In this document: piece by piece, positions 1 through 8,336 of the stretch
Layout: each line of letters opens with the position of its first letter
How positions within the stretch are numbered: the stretch's first letter is position 1
NCBI GenBank assembly: GCA_038213435.1
Contig: JBBQTI010000026.1
Coordinates: 1-57,553 of the forward strand
Direction: 5' to 3'
DNA from: PALSA-610 sp038213435
Lineage (GTDB): Bacteria; Actinomycetota; Acidimicrobiia; IMCC26256; PALSA-610
DNA length: 57,553 nt
Program-made: the position numbers and the translations under genes
Notes under the pieces: generated by a model
Database searches by the model: none
Told to the model about the DNA's origin: nothing
Seen by the model: the letters and a program-made list of their open reading frames with translations, nothing else

Positions 1-31
1 TGGGTGTCACGACTTCGAGGCAGGTGACGAC

Positions 32-235
32 GTGCCCAGAAAAGGACGAGCACGCCGCTTCCGTGAAGCGCGCAAGCTCAAGCAGGGGTACGACGATGGG
101 CTGTTCCGGGAAGGTTCGGGCACCCTCGCGGATCTGAGCGACAGCGCGGACGGCGACGACGAGCTGGACGACGAGTTCGACGACGAGTTGGAAGAAGAAG
201 AGGACTGGGACCCGGACCACAAGCTCAATCTCTGA
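32..235 (+). CDS. Small acidic protein, function unknown; may be a 5'-truncated gene
   Basis: A 67-residue product from a GTG start: a basic N-terminus (PRKGRARRFREARK) followed by an extremely acidic tail rich in Asp and Glu, ending DPDHKLNL. The frame is open back to the window edge, so the true start may lie outside; however GAGG at 17-20 is about 11 nt before this GTG and could be its ribosome site. It converges on aceE with a 10-nt gap. I do not recognise a family. The charge-segregated composition suggests a disordered protein that may bind a basic partner or nucleic acid, but that is inference. Confidence 0.5.
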   Translation: MPRKGRARRFREARKLKQGYDDGLFREGSGTLADLSDSADGDDELDDEFDDELEEEEDWDPDHKLNL

Positions 236-245
236 CATCGCGGCT

Positions 246-2960
246 TCATGCCGTGCGGGGATCCGGTGCGTCGGCGTCGATCTCGTAGCGCTCGATCGCC
301 TCGGCCACGATCTCGGCCTTGAGGTCTCCCGTCTGCGCCAGACCGTCGAGCACTCCGACCACGACATGGGCGGCGTCGACCTCGAAATGGCGTCGCAGCG
401 CCGAGCGGACGTCGGAGAAGCCGTAGCCGTCGGTGCCGAGCACCACGTAGGGGTGCGGAACGAACCGGGCGATGCAGTCGGGCACCGAGCGCACCCAGTC
501 GGAGACGGCCACGACCGGGCCCGCCGACTCGGCGAGCAACTCGGTGACGAACGGGGTGCGCGGGGGTTCCGATGGATGCAGGCGGTTCCAGCGCTCGCAT
601 TCGAGCGCGTCGTCTCGGAGTTGCTTCCAGCCGGGGACGCTCCAGACGTCGGCACCGACGTCGTAGTGCTCCCCGAGCATGCGCTGCGCCTCGAGCGCCT
701 GCAACACCATCGGACCACTCGCGAGGATCTGCGCCCGATGCGTCGGCTCCCCCGCCGCCGGCTGCAGCAGGTACATACCGCGCACGATGCCGTCTTCGAC
801 ACCTTCGGGCATCGGCGGTTGCGCGTAGGTCTCGTTGTACAGGGTGATGTAGTAGAAGCAATCCTCCGCTTCGGGCCCGTACATGCGCCGGATACCGTCT
901 CGCACAATGACGCCGAGCTCGTACGCGAACGCGGGGTCGTAGGCGCGGCAGTTCGGGTACGCGAGCGCGTACATCAACGACTGGCCGTCGCAATGCTGCA
1001 AGCCCTCACCCGACAAGGTCGTGCGACCCGCCGTGGCACCGAGCAGGAACCCGCGCCCGCGCTGGTCGCCGAGCGACCAGATCATGTCGCCGACCCGCTG
1101 GAAGCCGAACATCGAATAGAAGATGTAAAAGGCGATCATCGGTTCGCCCCACGATGCGTACGCGGTCGAGGCGGCGGTGAGCGAGGCCATCGCTCCCGCC
1201 TCGGTGATGCCCTCCTCGAGCAGTTGGCCGTCCGAGGCCTCCCGGTACGAGAGCATCAATCCCGCGTCGACCGGCTCGTACTGCTGACCGAACGGCGCGT
1301 AGATCTTGAACTCCGCGAAGAGCCCGTCGAGCCCGAACGTGCGCGCTTCGTCCGGAATGATGGGGACGATCCGCCGCCCGATCTCGGGTTCCTTCAACAG
1401 CACACGAAGCAGCCGCGCGAACGCCATCGTCGTCGATGCCGGTACCTTGTCGCCGGATCCGGCGGTCAGCTGGTCGATGATCCCGTCGCGCGGGAACACG
1501 ACGGTCTTCGAGCGTTCGGCGCGGTCGGGCAGGAAGCCGTCGAGCGCGCGCCGGCGCTCCATCATGTACTCGTATTCGGGTGATCCGTGGCCGGGATGGA
1601 AGTACGGGGCCATCCCCGTCTCGAGCTCGCGGTCGGGGATCTCCATGTAGAGCCGGTCACGCAGCGACTTGAGTTGAGCGGGCGACATCTTCTTGATCTG
1701 GTGCGTCGCATTGCGCGCCTCGAAGTCGGCGCCGAGCGTCCAGCCCTTCACCGTCTTCGCGAGGATGACGGTCGGGGTGTCCTCGTGCTCGACCGCCGTC
1801 TTGTACGCGGCAAAGATCTTTCGGTAATCGTGCCCGCCGCGCGGCAGCCGTTGCAGCTCGTCGTCCGACACGTGCTCGACCATCTTGCGCAGCCGCGGAT
1901 CCGGCCCGAAGAAGTGCTCACGTATGTATGCGCCCGACTCGACTGCGTATTTCTGGAACTCACCGTCGACGGTCGTGTTCATCTTGTTCACGAGCACGCC
2001 GTCGACGTCGCGGGCGAGGAGCTCGTCCCACTGGCGGCCCCAGATGACCTTGAGGACGTTCCAGCCCATGCCGCGGAATGTCGATTCGAGCTCCTGGATG
2101 ATCTTGCCGTTGCCCCGGACGGGACCGTCGAGCCGTTGCAGATTGCAGTTGACCACGAAGATCAAATTGTCGAGCCGCTCGCGGGCGGCGAGGTCGAGCG
2201 CCGCGGTCGCCTCCGGTTCGTCGAGCTCGCCGTCGCCCACGAAGCACCACACGCGCGCGCGCGACGTGTCGACGAGCTTCCGGTTGTAGAGGTAACGGTT
2301 GAACCGCGCCTGGTACACGGCGTTGAGAGGTCCGAGTCCCATCGACACGGTCGGGTACTCCCAGAAGGTCGGGAGCCGGCGCGGGTGCGGGTACGACGGC
2401 AACCCCCTGCCACCCGTCTCGCGCCGGAAATGGTCGAGCTGATCTTCGGTGAGGCGTCCTTCCAAGAACGCGCGGGCGTAGATGCCGGGGGCCGCGTGAC
2501 CTTGGAAGTAGATCTGGTCACCGAAACCGCCGTCGCCCTTGCCGCGGAAGAAATGGTTGAAGCCGACTTCGTACAGCGACGCCGCCGACGCGTACGTCGA
2601 GAGGTGACCGCCGAGCCCGTCGAAACGATGGTTCGCGCGGTCGACCATCGCGACGGCGTTCCAACGTATGAACGCGCGGATGCGACGCTCGATGTCTTCG
2701 TTTCCGGGGAACCACGACTCCTGCTCCGGCGCGATGGTGTTGATGTAGTCGGTCGTCACCATCGCGGGTACGAACGCGCCCTTGTCGCGCGCTCGCTCCA
2801 TGAGCCGCGCGAGCAGGTAGTGCGCGCGCGATTTTCCCTTCACGTCGATCACCGCGTCGAGTGACTCCAGCCACTCGTCGGTCTCTTGGGGGTCGACGTC
2901 AGGGAGCTGATGGATCGAACCGTCGCTGAACATGCGCCACTCCGTCCCTCGACGGATCAT
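246..2960 (-). CDS. aceE: Pyruvate dehydrogenase E1 component, homodimeric type
   Basis: Thiamine-diphosphate enzyme that decarboxylates pyruvate and transfers acetyl to the lipoyl domain of E2 in the cytoplasmic pyruvate dehydrogenase complex. The 904-residue length matches the fused alpha2 family of actinobacteria and enterobacteria. Near the N-terminus it has LPDVDPQETDEWLESLD and STDYINT-like sequence (here TTDYINTIAPE), then HLSTYASAASLYEVGFNHFF. The ThDP/Mg site is GDGELDEPE followed about 25 residues later by NCNLQRLDG. ATG 2960 is the longest start; ATG 2933 (MFSDGS) has a better ribosome site (GGAG 6 nt upstream) and may be the real one. E2 and E3 genes are not adjacent, which is common in actinobacteria. 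The identification is secure. Confidence 0.96.
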   Translation of the reverse strand: MIRRGTEWRMFSDGSIHQLPDVDPQETDEWLESLDAVIDVKGKSRAHYLLARLMERARDKGAFVPAMVTTDYINTIAPEQESWFPGNEDIERRIRAFIRWNAVAMVDRANHRFDGLGGHLSTYASAASLYEVGFNHFFRGKGDGGFGDQIYFQGHAAPGIYARAFLEGRLTEDQLDHFRRETGGRGLPSYPHPRRLPTFWEYPTVSMGLGPLNAVYQARFNRYLYNRKLVDTSRARVWCFVGDGELDEPEATAALDLAARERLDNLIFVVNCNLQRLDGPVRGNGKIIQELESTFRGMGWNVLKVIWGRQWDELLARDVDGVLVNKMNTTVDGEFQKYAVESGAYIREHFFGPDPRLRKMVEHVSDDELQRLPRGGHDYRKIFAAYKTAVEHEDTPTVILAKTVKGWTLGADFEARNATHQIKKMSPAQLKSLRDRLYMEIPDRELETGMAPYFHPGHGSPEYEYMMERRRALDGFLPDRAERSKTVVFPRDGIIDQLTAGSGDKVPASTTMAFARLLRVLLKEPEIGRRIVPIIPDEARTFGLDGLFAEFKIYAPFGQQYEPVDAGLMLSYREASDGQLLEEGITEAGAMASLTAASTAYASWGEPMIAFYIFYSMFGFQRVGDMIWSLGDQRGRGFLLGATAGRTTLSGEGLQHCDGQSLMYALAYPNCRAYDPAFAYELGVIVRDGIRRMYGPEAEDCFYYITLYNETYAQPPMPEGVEDGIVRGMYLLQPAAGEPTHRAQILASGPMVLQALEAQRMLGEHYDVGADVWSVPGWKQLRDDALECERWNRLHPSEPPRTPFVTELLAESAGPVVAVSDWVRSVPDCIARFVPHPYVVLGTDGYGFSDVRSALRRHFEVDAAHVVVGVLDGLAQTGDLKAEIVAEAIERYEIDADAPDPRTA

Positions 2961-3072
2961 CGGCTCGTCGGGCCGGGCTTTGAGCCGTCTGCGAGGACTG
3001 CTCTCAGCGTACGGCCGCCGCGAGCGCGGCCGGTACCACCTCGCGCCAGGCGCGTGATCTGCTCTTTTGGGG

Positions 3073-3146
3073 TGGGCGCGGAGGGATTCGAACCCCCGAC
3101 CCCCTGCGCGTCATGCAGGTGCTCTGCCAGACTGAGCCACGCGCCC
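3073..3146 (-). tRNA. tRNA-Val (anticodon GAC)
   Basis: A 74-nt cloverleaf on the minus strand. The 7-bp acceptor stem GGGCGCG pairs with CGCGCCC, the discriminator is A, the T-loop is GGTTCGAATCC, and the anticodon stem CCTGC/GCAGG closes a 7-nt loop whose central triplet, GAC, is at 3110-3112. GAC reads GUC, the favoured valine codon at this GC content. CCA is not encoded; ACCCC follows the acceptor stem. It sits alone between aceE and an SDR gene. Confidence 0.93.
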
Positions 3147-3187
3147 GAGTGAGCGCGCCAGAATAGCGGACGGTTACCGTTCTCCCG

Positions 3188-3982
3188 GTGGGACTCCTGA
3201 ACGGGCATCGGGCCGTGGTGACCGGAGGCGGCTCGGGCATCGGTGCGGAGACATGCCGCCGGATGGCCGCCGAAGGCGCGCAGGTCGCCGTACTCGACCT
3301 GAATGCCGACCACGCCGACGCGATCGCGAAGGAGATCGACGGCCTGTCGTACGCGGTCGACGTCACCGATTTCGACGCCCTGTCGGCCGCGATGCTCGAC
3401 GCGTCGGAGCGCATGCACGGGATCTCGCTGCTCTACAACAATGCGGGCGGCAGCACGCTGTCACCGATCCACGACTACGACGTCGCCGAGTGGCGCCGCA
3501 TCGTCGAGCTCAACCTTACGGGTGTGTTCCACGGTTTCAAGGCCGGCGCGCCGATCATCCTCGGGAGCGGCGGCGGCTCCATCGTGTCGACCGCGTCGAT
3601 CTCGGGCACGCGTCCGGCCGCCGGTGAGGCACCGTACGCGGCCGCCAAGGCCGCGGTGGTCGCGCTCACCGCGAGTGCGGCGCTCGAGTACGCGCCGACC
3701 ATCCGGGTCAACGCGGTCTCGCCCGGCATGATCCGCACACCGTTGACCGAGCTCTTGCTCGATCAACGCGGCATCGGGCTCGAGGATCAGCAGCGCGCCA
3801 AGACACCGCTGGATCGGATCGGCACGCCCGGCGATATCGCGGACGTCGTCGTGTTCTTGTGCTCGGATCTCGCCCGGTTCGTGACCGGTCAGAACCTCGT
3901 GGCCGACGGCGGGATGACACTGCACGGCTCCGGCGTCGACGGGGTGCTCGACGTCGTGACCGAACTCCTCTCGCGGTCCTGA
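3188..3982 (+). CDS. Short-chain dehydrogenase/reductase (SDR), classical type
   Basis: NAD(P)-dependent oxidoreductase of 264 residues, the usual length for classical SDRs. The dinucleotide motif TGGGSGIG is at residues 12-19 and NNAG at 84-87; the catalytic residues are a Ser in the STASISG segment (about 137), Tyr150 and Lys154 (YxxxK). LDLN after the second strand puts an acidic residue where NAD-preferring members have one, so NAD is more likely than NADP. The C-terminal end has the family's GQNLVADGGMT. GTG is the start; no strong ribosome site is visible. The substrate cannot be read from sequence. It stands alone between the tRNA and a secreted-protein gene. Confidence 0.9.
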   Translation: MGLLNGHRAVVTGGGSGIGAETCRRMAAEGAQVAVLDLNADHADAIAKEIDGLSYAVDVTDFDALSAAMLDASERMHGISLLYNNAGGSTLSPIHDYDVAEWRRIVELNLTGVFHGFKAGAPIILGSGGGSIVSTASISGTRPAAGEAPYAAAKAAVVALTASAALEYAPTIRVNAVSPGMIRTPLTELLLDQRGIGLEDQQRAKTPLDRIGTPGDIADVVVFLCSDLARFVTGQNLVADGGMTLHGSGVDGVLDVVTELLSRS

Positions 3983-4027
3983 CGGCTCCTTCACGCCCTC
4001 ATCACATTTCGGTGCGATGGTGACGTC

Positions 4028-4483
4028 ATGAGATTCACCAAGACCATCGCATCCGCTTCCGTCGCAGCTGTCCTGGGCGTCGGCGGCGTCTCAGTGGCCG
4101 GCGCCGCATCGAGCACCGGCTCGCCGCAACCGACCACATCTCCGACAGCGTCGGCAACCGCCACGAAGAAGGCCGTGCCGGCATCGGTGCGGCGCCGGCT
4201 GCGCCGCGCCGGCGTCAAGCTCGCGGCGAAGACCATCGGCATCACGACCGCTGATCTCGTGAAGGAGCTGCGGGCGGGCAAGACGATCGCGGCCGTCGCG
4301 ACCGCGCACGGCGTGCAGCCGCAGGCCGTCATCGATGCTCTGAAGGCCGCTGTGACCGCGAGGATCGAGGCGGCCAAAGCGGCCGGCAAGATCACGGCCG
4401 AGCGGGCCGCGCGACTCCAGCACAGATTCGACGTGGCGATCCCGAAGTTCGTCAACGATTGGCACCCGCGATCCGCTTCGTGA
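4028..4483 (+). CDS. Small exported Ala-rich protein with a DUF2680-like helical domain
   Basis: A 151-residue product. Residues 1-27 form a signal peptide (MRFTKT, a hydrophobic Ala/Val/Gly core, then AGAAS), so it is probably secreted. A Ser/Thr/Pro linker follows, then a helical domain from about residue 60 with the pattern AAKTIGITTADLVKELRAGK, IAAVATAHGV, then VTARIEAAKAAGKITAERAARL. This order resembles the small secreted proteins grouped near DUF2680, whose function is unknown. ATG is preceded by GGTGAC at a suitable distance. No enzyme residues are evident. Confidence 0.75.
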   Translation: MRFTKTIASASVAAVLGVGGVSVAGAASSTGSPQPTTSPTASATATKKAVPASVRRRLRRAGVKLAAKTIGITTADLVKELRAGKTIAAVATAHGVQPQAVIDALKAAVTARIEAAKAAGKITAERAARLQHRFDVAIPKFVNDWHPRSAS

Positions 4484-4495
4484 ATCGGACGGTGA

Positions 4496-5632
4496 GTGTG
4501 GGACGCTGAGGGCGTGTCGCGCCGATGGCCGCTGCGAGTCCACGATGTCGCCGGTGTTCCCGCGGTTCCGCCGGCGGGAATGGCGGCCGTTGCGACCAGA
4601 GTGCGCGCCGTGCTCGGCGGCGCGCACGATCGGATGGGATTGCCGTTCCAGGTCTTGCTGGAGCGGTTGACGGGCGTTCTCGATGCACCCGCGTTGTACG
4701 CGTTCGTCGAGCTCGGCGTCGCCGAACATCTCGCGACGCCGAGACGCGTTGAAGACATCTCGGCGCGCGTCGGCGTTCCCCGCGACTCGCTCGACCGTCT
4801 GCTCGGGTATCTCGCGTCGCGCGGATGCCTCCGCCGCGACCGGCGCGGCCGCTACGTCGCCAACCGAGTGACGAACCTCTTGACCGACGGCGGCGGTTGG
4901 TGCGGCTGGGTGCGGTTCTTGGGTGCGCCGTGGACGATGTCGGCCTACGCGCAGCTGCTCGCCGCCGTGCGTGATGGCGACGATCCGATCGCCGTCGCCC
5001 ACGGTACGGATTTCTTTTCGTTTCTCGCCGCGCATCCCGAGGCGGCCCAGGCGTTCCACGACGCGCAGGCCGCGGGTGCGCGCCTGCAGGCCGTCATGTG
5101 CGCCGCCGCGTTGCCCGTCGCGGGCGTGGGTTCCGTGCTCGACGTCGGCGGTGGCACCGGAACATTCCTGAGCAACGTCCTCGCCGGCCATCCAGAACTG
5201 CGGGGCGCGGTCTGCGATCTGCCGGAGGCAGCGGCGGGAGCACGGGCCACGTTCGCGGAAGCCGGCGTTGCGGGGCGGGCGAAATTCGAAACGTGCGACT
5301 TCTTCGCGACCGTGCCGGCCGGCTACGACTTGCACGTGCTCACCGCGATCATCCACGACTGGTCCGACGACGACTGCATACGCGTCCTGCAGAATTGCGC
5401 GAACGCGCTCGCACCCGGCGGACGAATCTGCGTCGTGGAAACAACGCTCCAACCCGGGCGGTACGGCTCGTTCGTCCAGGCCACTGACCTGCTCATGCTC
5501 GCGTTCACGTCCGGAGGTCGAGAACGCACCGCGGCGCAATACGACGCCCTGTGGGAGAGGGCCGGCCTCCGATGCATCAAGCGCCACGCGCTGCCGTCGG
5601 CCGGCACGCTGTTCGAGCTGCAACGCGGCTGA
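4496..5632 (+). CDS. SAM-dependent O-methyltransferase, dimerisation plus Methyltransf_2 architecture
   Basis: A 378-residue protein of the hydroxyindole/caffeate O-methyltransferase type. Residues about 45-125 form a winged-helix dimerisation domain (LYAFVELGVAEHLATPRRVE...LLGYLASRGCL). The catalytic domain has the SAM motif DVGGGTGTFL near residue 217 and IIHDWSDDDCIRVL, in which the His is the expected general base. Such enzymes methylate hydroxyls of small aromatic metabolites; the substrate is unknown. The GTG start at 4496 lies 12 nt after the previous stop; GTG 4514 is an alternative. A hairpin-forming repeat lies just after its stop, so it is probably transcribed apart from the glycan operon that follows. 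Confidence 0.85.
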   Translation: MWDAEGVSRRWPLRVHDVAGVPAVPPAGMAAVATRVRAVLGGAHDRMGLPFQVLLERLTGVLDAPALYAFVELGVAEHLATPRRVEDISARVGVPRDSLDRLLGYLASRGCLRRDRRGRYVANRVTNLLTDGGGWCGWVRFLGAPWTMSAYAQLLAAVRDGDDPIAVAHGTDFFSFLAAHPEAAQAFHDAQAAGARLQAVMCAAALPVAGVGSVLDVGGGTGTFLSNVLAGHPELRGAVCDLPEAAAGARATFAEAGVAGRAKFETCDFFATVPAGYDLHVLTAIIHDWSDDDCIRVLQNCANALAPGGRICVVETTLQPGRYGSFVQATDLLMLAFTSGGRERTAAQYDALWERAGLRCIKRHALPSAGTLFELQRG

Positions 5633-5635
5633 CCC

Positions 5636-5699
5636 GACGCGGGCGCGCGCGTTCGCTTCCGACGCGGGCGCGCGCGTTCGCTTCCGACGCGCGCCCGCG
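5636..5699. repeat. 25-bp tandem duplication overlapping a long GC-rich inverted repeat
   Basis: Two exact 25-bp copies (gacgcgggcgcg...gcttcc) occupy 5636-5660 and 5661-5685. The second copy's cgcgggcgcgcg (5663-5674) pairs perfectly with cgcgcgcccgcg (5688-5699) across a 13-nt loop, a 12-bp hairpin directly after the methyltransferase stop. No T-run follows on the plus strand (AAAAA follows instead), so it is not a textbook intrinsic terminator, but it separates the methyltransferase from the glycan operon. The rest of the 271-nt gap to 5903 shows no gene; I see no confident promoter. Confidence 0.7.
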
Positions 5700-5903
5700 A
5701 AAAATCTCGCGGAATCGAGGACTCGTTACAGATTTGCCCGCCGTTCTGCCGATGCCACGCAGAGCATTAGCGAAACGAACGGCTGCGTTCCTCAGGGGGC
5801 CGCGGAGGATCGGCGCATTGGTGACAACGTCCTGCACATATTCTGTCGCGCCCCGGCGCGGTCGCATCGCTCACGACCCGCCGGCCGCGCGGCCGAAGGC
5901 GAG

Positions 5904-8336
5904 TTGAGCTCGAGAGTCGCCGTCGACGGCAAGCACTTCGCGGTCGGCCGGGCGCGCTTCGACTTCCGCGGTGTGACCTACGGGACGTTCGCTCCCCGCG
6001 CCGACGGTCAACAGTTCCCCGAACGCGACCAGGTCAAGCGCGACTTCGCCGCGATGTGCGAGGCCGGCTTCACTGTGGTGCGCACCTACACCGCACCGCC
6101 CGACGACGTGATCGAGTTGGCCGGCGATTGGGGACTCAGGATCCTGGCCGGCGTCTTCTACCCCGACTGGAGATATTCGGTCGGCGCGTCGCATCGGCAG
6201 GCGCGCCGGGTCGCACGTGCGGCTCGCGCCACCGTACGGGCCGAGGCACGACGCCTCGCCGGCCGCGAGCAGGTGCTGGGTCTCGTCCTCGGCAACGAGA
6301 TCCCGGCCGACCTCGTCCGCTGGCTCGGCACCGCCCGCGTCGCGCGCTTCGTCGGCGGGCTGGCCGAGGTCGTCCGCGCCGAGGACGCAGAGCAGCTTGT
6401 GACCTATGCGAACTTCCCGACGACCGAGTTCCTGTCGGTGCCGACGCTCGACTTTGCGACGTTCAACGTCTACCTCCCGGATCAGACGGACCTGCGGCGC
6501 TACCTCACTCGGCTACATCATCTCGCCGGCGACCGGCCGCTGGTCCTCGGAGAGGTCGGCGTCCACGCGGAACCGGGCGCCGAGGGCGAGCGCGACCAGG
6601 CGCGCTTCCTGGCCGAGCAGCTGGATACGGCACTCGAACGCGGGGTGGCCGGCACCTGCGTCTTCTCGTGGACGGACGACTGGTGGGTCGGGGACGCGCC
6701 GGTTGTCGGGTGGCGGTTCGGCCTCACGCGCGAGGATCGCAGCCCGCGGCCGGCACTCGCCGTCGCCGCGCGCGAGAACGCGCGCACGGTTGCAGATCTC
6801 GAATTCGACTGGCCCTCGATCACCGTCGTGATCTGCGCGTACAACGCCGAGGGAACACTCGACGAGTGCCTGCGTCACACCTGCGCGCTGGACTACCCCG
6901 ACCTCGAAGTCCTCGTCGTCGACGACGGATCGACCGACGAGACGGGCGCGATCGTCGCCCGTCATCCTCGAGCGCGCCTCCTCGAGATGTCTCATCGTGG
7001 CCTTGCAGTGGCGCGCAACGCGGGATTGCAGGTGGCGCGCGGCGACCTCGTGGCCTACCTCGACAGCGATGCGTACCCGCAACCCGAATGGCCCTATTAC
7101 CTCGCGCTCGGCATGGACGCGCCCGACGTCGCGGGAACGGGCGGTCCGAACGTCCCGCCCCCGGGCGACGGTCCAGGTGCGCACCAAGTGGCGGCCGCGC
7201 CCGGAGGACCCGCGCACGTCCTGTTCAGTGACGACCGCGCCGAACACATCCCCGGTTGCAACATGGCGTTCTGGAAGGACCGGCTGATCGAGGTCGGCGG
7301 ATTCGACCCGATCTTCACCGCCGCCGGCGACGACGTCGACGTGTGCTGGAAGGTGCTCGATCGAGGTTGGGAGATCGGGTTCCATCCCGCGGCGATGGTG
7401 TGGCACCACCGGCGAGCCGGCCTGCGGCGGTATCTGCGTCAGCAGCAGGGCTACGGGCGCAGCGAGGCACTCGTCGAAGCACGACATCCGAGCCGCTTCA
7501 CGCTCGGCGGCAGCGCCCGATGGCGCGGCCGCATCTACGGCTCGGCCTCGCCGTCGCTCGCGCGCCAGCGCGTGTATCGCGGCACGTACGGCACGGCGGC
7601 GTACCAGTCGGTGTATCGAGCCGACAGCCACGGGTTCGACGCATTGCACCAGGCGGGCATTCCGGTTGCCGCAGCCGTCGCGTGCACCGCTCCGCTGGCC
7701 GTCGTCGCACCCGAGCTCGGAATCCCGGCGCTCGCGTCGTTGCTCTTCATGGGCTCGTTGGGTTGCGTCGACGCCCTCCGGGCGGTTCCGCCCCGCGCGG
7801 TCGGTCGTCGACGGGTGCGGTTCCGATGTTCGGTCGCGGCGATGCACGTGCTCCAGCCGATCGTCCGAAGCTGGGGCCGGAAGCGCCGCCGGATTCGCGG
7901 CCGCGACGAATCCGCGCCGCGCTTCGGCGGCTTCGAAACCACCGGCGTATCAAGGGAAGGGCGGGTGCTGGTCGTTCCGCATACCGGACCGCGGACGGAG
8001 CTCGTCGAAGCCATCGCCGCCCACGTCCGTCGAGCAGGCGTGCGTGTCATGGCGTCGAATGGCTGGGACTCCTACGACGTGCGCCTCATCGGCTCGGCGC
8101 TCGTACGCGGCGATCTCGTGACGAGCGCGTTTCCCGAAGGCTACGTGCAGGTACGGATCCGGCGCCGGCCGCGCGGATGGGGCGTCACGTTCGTGGTCGC
8201 CGGCCTCGCGTTCGCCGCGGCGATCGACCCGCTGGCCGCCTTTTCGTTCTGTTGCGTCGCGGCAGCCGAGACCGGTCGTGGGTGGCGGCGCACGGGCTCG
8301 CTCGTGCGCCGCGTCGTGCAGGAGGGGATGCGGTGA
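5904..8336 (+). CDS. Bifunctional GH-like TIM barrel fused to a GT2 glycosyltransferase; first gene of the glycan operon
   Basis: An 810-residue fusion. Residues about 10-295 resemble clan-A glycoside hydrolases (beta-glucuronidase/GH5-like barrel): RGVTYGTF near the start, VVRTYTAPP, a putative acid/base Glu132 in LGNEIP and a putative nucleophile Glu217 in LGEVGV. Residues about 305-530 form a GT2 domain: VVDDGS (340-342 DDG), LDSDA as DxD (387-389), and a late DDVDVCWKV acidic motif. The C-terminal third has hydrophobic stretches near residues 590-625 and 755-785, so the protein probably sits at the membrane. The open frame runs far upstream, but the homology begins at about residue 8 and the only good initiator is TTG at 5904 with GAAGGCGAG just before it. 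It ends overlapping the next start by 4 nt. Hydrolase versus carbohydrate-binding role of the barrel is open. Confidence 0.85.
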   Translation: MSSRVAVDGKHFAVGRARFDFRGVTYGTFAPRADGQQFPERDQVKRDFAAMCEAGFTVVRTYTAPPDDVIELAGDWGLRILAGVFYPDWRYSVGASHRQARRVARAARATVRAEARRLAGREQVLGLVLGNEIPADLVRWLGTARVARFVGGLAEVVRAEDAEQLVTYANFPTTEFLSVPTLDFATFNVYLPDQTDLRRYLTRLHHLAGDRPLVLGEVGVHAEPGAEGERDQARFLAEQLDTALERGVAGTCVFSWTDDWWVGDAPVVGWRFGLTREDRSPRPALAVAARENARTVADLEFDWPSITVVICAYNAEGTLDECLRHTCALDYPDLEVLVVDDGSTDETGAIVARHPRARLLEMSHRGLAVARNAGLQVARGDLVAYLDSDAYPQPEWPYYLALGMDAPDVAGTGGPNVPPPGDGPGAHQVAAAPGGPAHVLFSDDRAEHIPGCNMAFWKDRLIEVGGFDPIFTAAGDDVDVCWKVLDRGWEIGFHPAAMVWHHRRAGLRRYLRQQQGYGRSEALVEARHPSRFTLGGSARWRGRIYGSASPSLARQRVYRGTYGTAAYQSVYRADSHGFDALHQAGIPVAAAVACTAPLAVVAPELGIPALASLLFMGSLGCVDALRAVPPRAVGRRRVRFRCSVAAMHVLQPIVRSWGRKRRRIRGRDESAPRFGGFETTGVSREGRVLVVPHTGPRTELVEAIAAHVRRAGVRVMASNGWDSYDVRLIGSALVRGDLVTSAFPEGYVQVRIRRRPRGWGVTFVVAGLAFAAAIDPLAAFSFCCVAAAETGRGWRRTGSLVRRVVQEGMR

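Noticed and set aside
366..2864. Long plus-strand open frames (405 and 425 codons) inside aceE
   Set aside because: They lie antisense to a clearly real gene, have no homology or ribosome site, and are explained by GC-rich third positions.
4091..5623. 510-codon minus-strand frame opposite the methyltransferase and exported protein
   Set aside because: Composition is Arg/His/Gln-rich and it covers two recognisable genes on the other strand.
5268..5903. Upstream extension of the GH-GT2 frame by 212 codons
   Set aside because: It overlaps the methyltransferase and continues through the repeat region with no homology before about 5920.
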